Below, piece after piece: positions 7,397 to 11,417 of a stretch of DNA of 11,417 nucleotides. The notes beneath the pieces are model-generated. The model was not told the origin of the DNA. It saw only the letters and a list, made by a program, of their open reading frames with translations, and searched no databases. Within the stretch, counting starts at the first letter, position 1; every line of letters starts with the position of its first letter. Position numbers and translations under genes: made by a program. This DNA comes from Deltaproteobacteria bacterium (GTDB lineage: Bacteria > Desulfobacterota > UBA8473): positions 1 to 11,417 of the forward strand of contig JAUXFK010000073.1 in the NCBI GenBank assembly GCA_030623035.1, written 5' to 3'.

Positions 7397-8182
7397 CTAT
7401 ACTACCTTTAAATCATTCAACTTGTTGATTAACAAATCTATCTGTTCCTCTATGGAGCCTTCCAATATCTCTCTTTTACCATCACGTATTGGAGTAAATA
7501 TTTTTATTACCTGGGTTGCAGAGCCTTTAAGCCCAGTCTCACTATCGCTCATATCCAAATCAGCTACCCCCCAAATAGGTATATTAATACTCTTTGCCCT
7601 CATCTTTCCTTTTAATGAAGGCATCCTCGGTTCATTAATCTCCTTTACGACGGTAATCAAGCCTGGAAGGCTTACCTCCAATACGTCATATCCATCATCC
7701 ATCATCCTTTCGACCTTGAGTGTATGATTATCCAGCTCCCTTATCTTCCTAACAAAAGCAACAAAAGGGATATCCAGGTTCTCTGCAATACCCGGCCCCA
7801 CCTGGGCAGTATCCCCATCGATCGCCTGTTTACCACATAGAATAAGGTCAAAATCACCTGTCTTTTCAATACCGCAAGCCAGAGTACGGGATGTAGCCAG
7901 TGTGTCAGATCCGGCAAACGCACGGTCACTCAACAAAAAAACGTCATCAACCCCATAAGAGACAGCCTCCCTCAACGCCTCCTCAGCCTGGGGTGGTCCC
8001 ATACTGATAACAACAACTCTCCCTCCAGACTTTTCTCTTATCCTCAATCCCTCTTCCAGGGCATACATATCAAATGGATTAATAATACTCTTCGTCCCTT
8101 CTCTTACAAGCGTGTTTGTATCCTTATTAATCTTAACACTCGTTGTTTCCGGGACCTGTTTAATGCATACAACAATATTCAT
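7397..8182 (-). CDS. etfB: Electron transfer flavoprotein beta subunit
   Basis: The small ETF subunit (261 residues), partner of the adjacent EtfA. Visible are the N-terminal CIKQVPET, the INPFDMYALEEGLR segment, the nucleotide-contact segment GSDTLATS at 91-98, GKQAIDGDTAQVGP at 117-130 and the ETF-beta signature KEINEPRMPSLKGKMRAK beginning at 180. As I recall the family, GDTAQVGP-type loops mark ETFs that bind a second FAD and can bifurcate electrons, while mitochondrial-type ETFs that bind AMP have a different loop here. I therefore favour a bifurcating-type subunit, to be settled by alignment. The start ATG at 8182 has a poor Shine-Dalgarno (AAAGAG), 18 bases after the acyl-CoA dehydrogenase. 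Confidence 0.95.
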   Translation of the reverse strand: MNIVVCIKQVPETTSVKINKDTNTLVREGTKSIINPFDMYALEEGLRIREKSGGRVVVISMGPPQAEEALREAVSYGVDDVFLLSDRAFAGSDTLATSRTLACGIEKTGDFDLILCGKQAIDGDTAQVGPGIAENLDIPFVAFVRKIRELDNHTLKVERMMDDGYDVLEVSLPGLITVVKEINEPRMPSLKGKMRAKSINIPIWGVADLDMSDSETGLKGSATQVIKIFTPIRDGKREILEGSIEEQIDLLINKLNDLKVV

Positions 8183-8200
8183 TATAAATAAACTCTTTTT

Positions 8201-9364
8201 TTACTTTTTCTTCTTCCCTGCATACTCTTTGATGAGCTCTTGACCGATTACATTCCGTTGGATCTGGTTGGTTCCTTCATATATTTGAAGTATCTTGGCA
8301 TCTCGCATCATCTTCTCCACTGGATAATCACGCATATAACCATACCCGCCTAAAACCTGAACTGCATCAACCGTAACCTTCATCGCAACATCACTGGAAA
8401 AGACCTTTGCCATAGCAGATATCTTGGATATATTCTTAGCGCCACTATCAATAAACCTACAAGCAGAATATACCAAAGCTCTGGAAGCCTCTGTTTGGGT
8501 CGCCATATCAGCTAGAATATGCTGAACCGCTTGAAAAGAAATGATCGGCTTTCCAAACTGTTTTCTTTCTCGAGCGTAATTGACCGCTGTATCCAAAGCT
8601 CCCTGACAGAGTCCAATGGCTTGAGCACCTATACCCGGCCTTGTTCGATCGAGAACTCTCATTGCGATTACAAACCCCCTCCCCTCTCTTCCAATCAAAT
8701 TCTCTTTTGGTACCCGACAGTTTGAGAATACCAACTCAGTGGTGGCAGATGCCCTGATCCCCATCTTCTTCTCTTTCGTCCCAAAGCTAAACCCTTCTGT
8801 GCCCTTTTCTACTATAATGGCACTTGCCCCTCGAGTCCCCCGTGACTTATCCGTCATAACAATTACTGTATAAATCTCAGCTTCGCCCCCACCTGTAATC
8901 CATTGCTTTGTGCCATTTATTACATATTCGTCGCCATCCAATACTGCTGTGGTTTGAATCCCTGAGGCATCACTTCCAGCATTGGCCTCTGTTAGACCAA
9001 AAGCCGCTAATTTTTTCCCACTGGCCATATCCGGTATATACTTCATCTTTTGCTCTTCAGAGCCGAACAAAAGGATTGGATAGGCTCCTAATCCGCTGCC
9101 GGCATAACACACAGAAACCCCGATACAGGCCCTGCTTATCTCTTCTACTGCAAGGCAGTTTTCAAATGTCCCTCCACCAAGCCCCCCATACTGTTCAGGG
9201 TAACATAAACCCATTAGGTCTGAGTCTGCCAAAACCTTAATAATATCCCGGGGGAATTCCTCCCTCTCGTCCAGCTCAGCCCTAACAGGCATAACTCTCT
9301 CGTCAGCTATCTGTCTGGCCAAATCTTTGATCATCTGTTGTGTCTCTGTTAAAAAATAGTCCAT
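8201..9364 (-). CDS. Acyl-CoA dehydrogenase (ETF-linked FAD enzyme)
   Basis: A 387-residue soluble flavoenzyme that interconverts acyl-CoA and 2-enoyl-CoA, with ETF as redox partner. Landmarks are FGLTEANAGSD at 122-132, the FAD-contacting QWITGG near 154, RTRPGIGAQAIG near 240-251, ERKQFGKPI and FQAVQHILADMA, and the C-terminal IYEGTNQIQR with Glu363 as the expected catalytic base. The RTRP segment followed by ERKQFGK resembles medium-chain enzymes, but chain length cannot be fixed by eye. ATG at 9364 has AGGAGTT upstream. It sits 29 bases after plsX and starts the acd-etfB-etfA cassette that occupies the fabH position. It could run oxidatively (beta-oxidation) or reductively (enoyl reduction). 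Whether an ACP-bound substrate could be used is unknown. Confidence 0.93.
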   Translation of the reverse strand: MDYFLTETQQMIKDLARQIADERVMPVRAELDEREEFPRDIIKVLADSDLMGLCYPEQYGGLGGGTFENCLAVEEISRACIGVSVCYAGSGLGAYPILLFGSEEQKMKYIPDMASGKKLAAFGLTEANAGSDASGIQTTAVLDGDEYVINGTKQWITGGGEAEIYTVIVMTDKSRGTRGASAIIVEKGTEGFSFGTKEKKMGIRASATTELVFSNCRVPKENLIGREGRGFVIAMRVLDRTRPGIGAQAIGLCQGALDTAVNYARERKQFGKPIISFQAVQHILADMATQTEASRALVYSACRFIDSGAKNISKISAMAKVFSSDVAMKVTVDAVQVLGGYGYMRDYPVEKMMRDAKILQIYEGTNQIQRNVIGQELIKEYAGKKKK

Positions 9365-9393
9365 AGATAACTCCTAAAGTTATTTCAGTTAGT

Positions 9394-10479
9394 CTATTGC
9401 GTATCCTCGGTTGTTTGCTTTTTCTTTTTCCCTTCCGGATGAGCTATTTTTTCCTTAATCTGTCCCCAAAACCTCCGTTTTTGTAATTCCTTGTTCCTCT
9501 TAATATTCTCTATAATATGAGGGTTTACCCTATTCGTAACAAAACGATCGGCCATCATGATTGCGTTCTTGATCGCCTTTGACGAAGAATTACCGTGGCT
9601 GATTATCCCTATACCATCTATCCCCAAAAGGGGGGCACCCCCATGTTCTGAATAATCAAATCTCTTTCTTATATTCTCTAAGGGCTTTTTAGCCAAAAAA
9701 TAAGCCAACCTTGAACGAATACCCTTTCCCATTTCATCTTTTAGCGTATTGCCTAAAGCCTCAACCAGCCCTTCCGTCATCTTTAAGATAATGTTTCCTA
9801 CAAAACCATCACATATCACCACATCTATACTTCCATTATAGACATCCATCCCCTCAATATAGCCCATATAATTTGTGAAACTATTCTTTAAAACAGCGCT
9901 GGCATCACGCGTTAATTCATTCCCTTTTGTATCCTCTTCGCCATTACTGAGCAACCCTACCTTAGGGTCTTGTTTGCCCAAGACATACCTGGCATAGACA
10001 TCTCCCATAACACCGAACTGCACCAAATGAGAGGGTTTGCAAGTAACATTGGCACCTGCGTCCAATAAAACCGTGCCACCCTTTAGTGTAGGTATTATAG
10101 CTGCAATGGCCGGTCGATCAACCCCCTCGAGTTTTTTTAAAACAAATATAGCTGTCGCAAGAACAGCACCGGAGTTCCCCGCGCTAACCACTGCCTGGGC
10201 TTCTCCACTCTTCACAAGATCAAATGAAACTCTAATTGATGAATCCTTTTTCTTCCTAAGCCCTACAGAGGGAGATTCTCCCATGCCAACAACTTCAGTT
10301 GCATGTTGCACTGTTAAGGGTAAGTCTTTCGTGTCATAATTGTCAAGTTCTCTTTGAATTTTATCTTTATCACCCACTAAGATAACATGTGTTTTGCATT
10401 CTCTAGCCGCTAAAATAGCTCCTTCTACGGTCACCTGGGGTGCATAGTCGCCACCCATGGCATCCACTGCTATTTTCAT
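9394..10479 (-). CDS. plsX: Phosphate acyltransferase PlsX
   Basis: Makes acyl-phosphate from acyl-ACP and phosphate, the donor used by PlsY for the first acylation of glycerol 3-phosphate in phospholipid synthesis. Family motifs are complete: AVDAMGGDYAP at 4-14, SAGNSGA near 99, the LLDAGAN segment, GLLSNGEEDTKGNE, DGFVGNIILK and the SEHGGAPLLGIDGIGIISHG region. At 361 residues it is slightly long because of a charged, lysine-rich tail (last 30 or so residues). ATG at 10479 follows AAGGAGAA, 13 bases after rpmF. The rpmF-plsX neighbourhood is the classical one. The next gene would normally be fabH but here is an acyl-CoA dehydrogenase. Confidence 0.97.
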   Translation of the reverse strand: MKIAVDAMGGDYAPQVTVEGAILAARECKTHVILVGDKDKIQRELDNYDTKDLPLTVQHATEVVGMGESPSVGLRKKKDSSIRVSFDLVKSGEAQAVVSAGNSGAVLATAIFVLKKLEGVDRPAIAAIIPTLKGGTVLLDAGANVTCKPSHLVQFGVMGDVYARYVLGKQDPKVGLLSNGEEDTKGNELTRDASAVLKNSFTNYMGYIEGMDVYNGSIDVVICDGFVGNIILKMTEGLVEALGNTLKDEMGKGIRSRLAYFLAKKPLENIRKRFDYSEHGGAPLLGIDGIGIISHGNSSSKAIKNAIMMADRFVTNRVNPHIIENIKRNKELQKRRFWGQIKEKIAHPEGKKKKQTTEDTQ

Positions 10480-10492
10480 AAATTCTCCTTAA

Positions 10493-10675
10493 TCAAATTT
10501 CCTTTACTTCCAACACGGTCTTTCCTTTATATGTGCCGCATTTTAAACAAACCCTGTGAGGTAATTTGGGCTCACTGCAATTCGGACACAATGTGATCTG
10601 TGGTGGAGATAGTTTATCATGTGTCCTTCGCTTATTCCTTCTCGATCTTGAGTGTCTTCGTTTTGGTAATGCCAT
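10493..10675 (-). CDS. rpmF: 50S ribosomal protein L32
   Basis: A 60-residue basic protein of the large ribosomal subunit. The N-terminus MALPKRRHSRSRRNKRR is characteristic of L32. The zinc-ribbon cysteines Cys30/Cys33 and Cys43/Cys46 are all present, so this is the zinc-binding form. ATG at 10675 follows AAAGGAG. It lies 35 bases after the YceD gene and 13 bases before plsX, the standard order that couples ribosome and membrane lipid production. Confidence 0.97.
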   Translation of the reverse strand: MALPKRRHSRSRRNKRRTHDKLSPPQITLCPNCSEPKLPHRVCLKCGTYKGKTVLEVKEI

Positions 10676-10710
10676 TGGAAATCTCCTTTATTCTAATTTC
10701 TCTTTTCATA

Positions 10711-11262
10711 TCATATCTTATCTTCTACTTTCAATTTAAAATTTTTGAGTCCAGAAAACTCAACATTAAACTCGCTATCTTTAGCACATTCACAGATGTC
10801 TTCGTTCAGATCTATACCACAGTTGGGACAAAGCCCCTTGCATAAACTTTGACATAGGGGTTTAAAAGGGATCGCCATGATTATATGCTCAATAATCACT
10901 TGAGAGATATCGATATCTTCTCCTTGATAAAAACTGAATTCCATATCTTCACTGTTTAATTCTAGGTCATCAACAAATTCTTTCTCCTTTGTGGGACAAA
11001 ATGTATACTCTAAATCAGAGATTAATGGATAATCAATCTCTTTCAAGCATCTGCTGCATTTCAATGTCAAATTAGTGCAAACATTTCCTTTTAAAAAGAT
11101 ATTTCTCTGTGACTTTGTAACCTTCAGGTTAAATGAAACCGGTGAATATAATCTAAACTCTTCCCCTTTACGCCATTGAAGTTCTCCCAATAAGCAGTCT
11201 TTTTCTAAAGTTGAGATTAACTCCAATCCGCAACTTGGGATATCCTCAACCTTTAACTTCAA
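10711..11262 (-). CDS. yceD: DUF177/YceD family protein
   Basis: A 183-residue member of the YceD family, found almost always before rpmF; the family has been connected to 23S rRNA metabolism but its biochemical role is not settled. The sequence shows CSRC at 69-72 and the cysteine-rich block PLCQSLCKGLCPNCGIDLNE with Cys137, Cys141, Cys145 and Cys148, then Cys157 and Cys159, a probable metal site typical of the family. The start is TTG (11260-11262): an in-frame TAG at 11296-11298 lies upstream and no ATG or GTG lies between. The ribosome site is weak (AGG). It is the first gene of the cluster, with its leader only about 40 bases from an inverted-repeat element. Confidence 0.9.
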   Translation of the reverse strand: MKLKVEDIPSCGLELISTLEKDCLLGELQWRKGEEFRLYSPVSFNLKVTKSQRNIFLKGNVCTNLTLKCSRCLKEIDYPLISDLEYTFCPTKEKEFVDDLELNSEDMEFSFYQGEDIDISQVIIEHIIMAIPFKPLCQSLCKGLCPNCGIDLNEDICECAKDSEFNVEFSGLKNFKLKVEDKI

Positions 11263-11301
11263 ATCAAAACCTGTTTTGGATTTTCTAGGTATTAACTAAG
11301 T

Positions 11302-11380
11302 GTCCATCCAGAAATGGACCTTTTGCCCAATCTCTTTCCCTTCCTTGACCTTGAACAAAATTGCTCATTTCTGGATGGAC
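11302..11380 (+). repeat. Intact short inverted-repeat element (MITE-like)
   Basis: A 79-base element bounded by a perfect 15-base terminal inverted repeat, GTCCATCCAGAAATG at 11302-11316 and CATTTCTGGATGGAC at 11366-11380. The interior is too short to encode a protein. TAACTA occurs on both flanks (11293-11298 and 11383-11388), possibly a target duplication or part of the repeat unit. It lies about 40 bases upstream of the YceD start, so it may be in the promoter or leader of the operon. A tandem second copy starts at 11391 and a decayed one lies at 3756-3854. The mobilising enzyme is unknown. Confidence 0.8.
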
Positions 11381-11390
11381 GCTAACTAGT

Positions 11391-11417
11391 GTCCATCCAT
11401 AAATGGCCCTTTTGCCC
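11391..11417 (+). repeat. Start of a tandem second copy of the element, cut by the window edge
   Basis: These 27 bases match 11302-11328 at 25 positions. The two copies are 89 bases apart start to start, separated by about 10 bases (GCTAACTAGT). More copies may follow outside the window. Confidence 0.8.

Noticed and set aside
10711..11262. KLKVED occurs near both ends of the YceD protein, considered as an internal repeat
   Set aside because: Six residues of low complexity with no further similarity around them; coincidence is likely.
11276..11300. TTAGTTAATACCTAG on the minus strand upstream of the first gene, loosely like a FapR operator
   Set aside because: Only one half resembles the FapR site as I remember it; the second half of the inverted repeat is missing, so a fatty-acid regulator site cannot be supported.

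Overview
The window carries thirteen genes, all on the minus strand and closely spaced, so transcription runs from the right end (about 11300) to the left (about 220). Read in that direction they are: the DUF177/YceD protein, ribosomal protein L32 (rpmF), plsX, an acyl-CoA dehydrogenase, etfB, etfA with an N-terminal ferredoxin domain, fabD, fabG, acpP, then a 446-base gap, fabF, rpiB, glyA and a dCMP deaminase. This is a bacterial type II fatty-acid-synthesis operon followed by a short pentose, one-carbon and nucleotide group.

The sequence is AT-rich. The fabF-rpiB-glyA-dCMP deaminase tail is the order I associate with Geobacter-like Desulfobacterota (former Deltaproteobacteria). The ferredoxin-fused EtfA suggests an organism that handles low-potential electrons, probably an anaerobe. 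The assignment to Desulfobacterota or a related uncultured lineage is an inference from gene order, not a phylogenetic result.

The most notable point is a substitution. The textbook order is yceD-rpmF-plsX-fabH-fabD-fabG-acpP-fabF. Here the fabH slot between plsX and fabD holds three flavoprotein genes, acd-etfB-etfA, with gaps of only 29, 18, 40 and 8 bases. No fabH, fabZ or enoyl-ACP reductase (fabI, fabK, fabL or fabV) is present in the window. The acd-etfB-etfA order, the two-cluster ferredoxin domain on EtfA and the GDTAQVGP motif of EtfB match electron-bifurcating acyl-CoA dehydrogenase/ETF complexes such as caffeyl-CoA reductase CarCDE of Acetobacterium woodii. The cassette may supply an acyl primer or an enoyl reduction step, or it may be a beta-oxidation module co-regulated with lipid synthesis. 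Sequence alone does not decide this.

The non-coding DNA holds a family of short elements with 15-base terminal inverted repeats. One intact copy and the start of a tandem second copy lie just upstream of the first gene. A decayed copy lies in the 446-base gap between acpP and fabF, which may divide the cluster into two transcription units. Bases 1-223 hold no recognisable gene.
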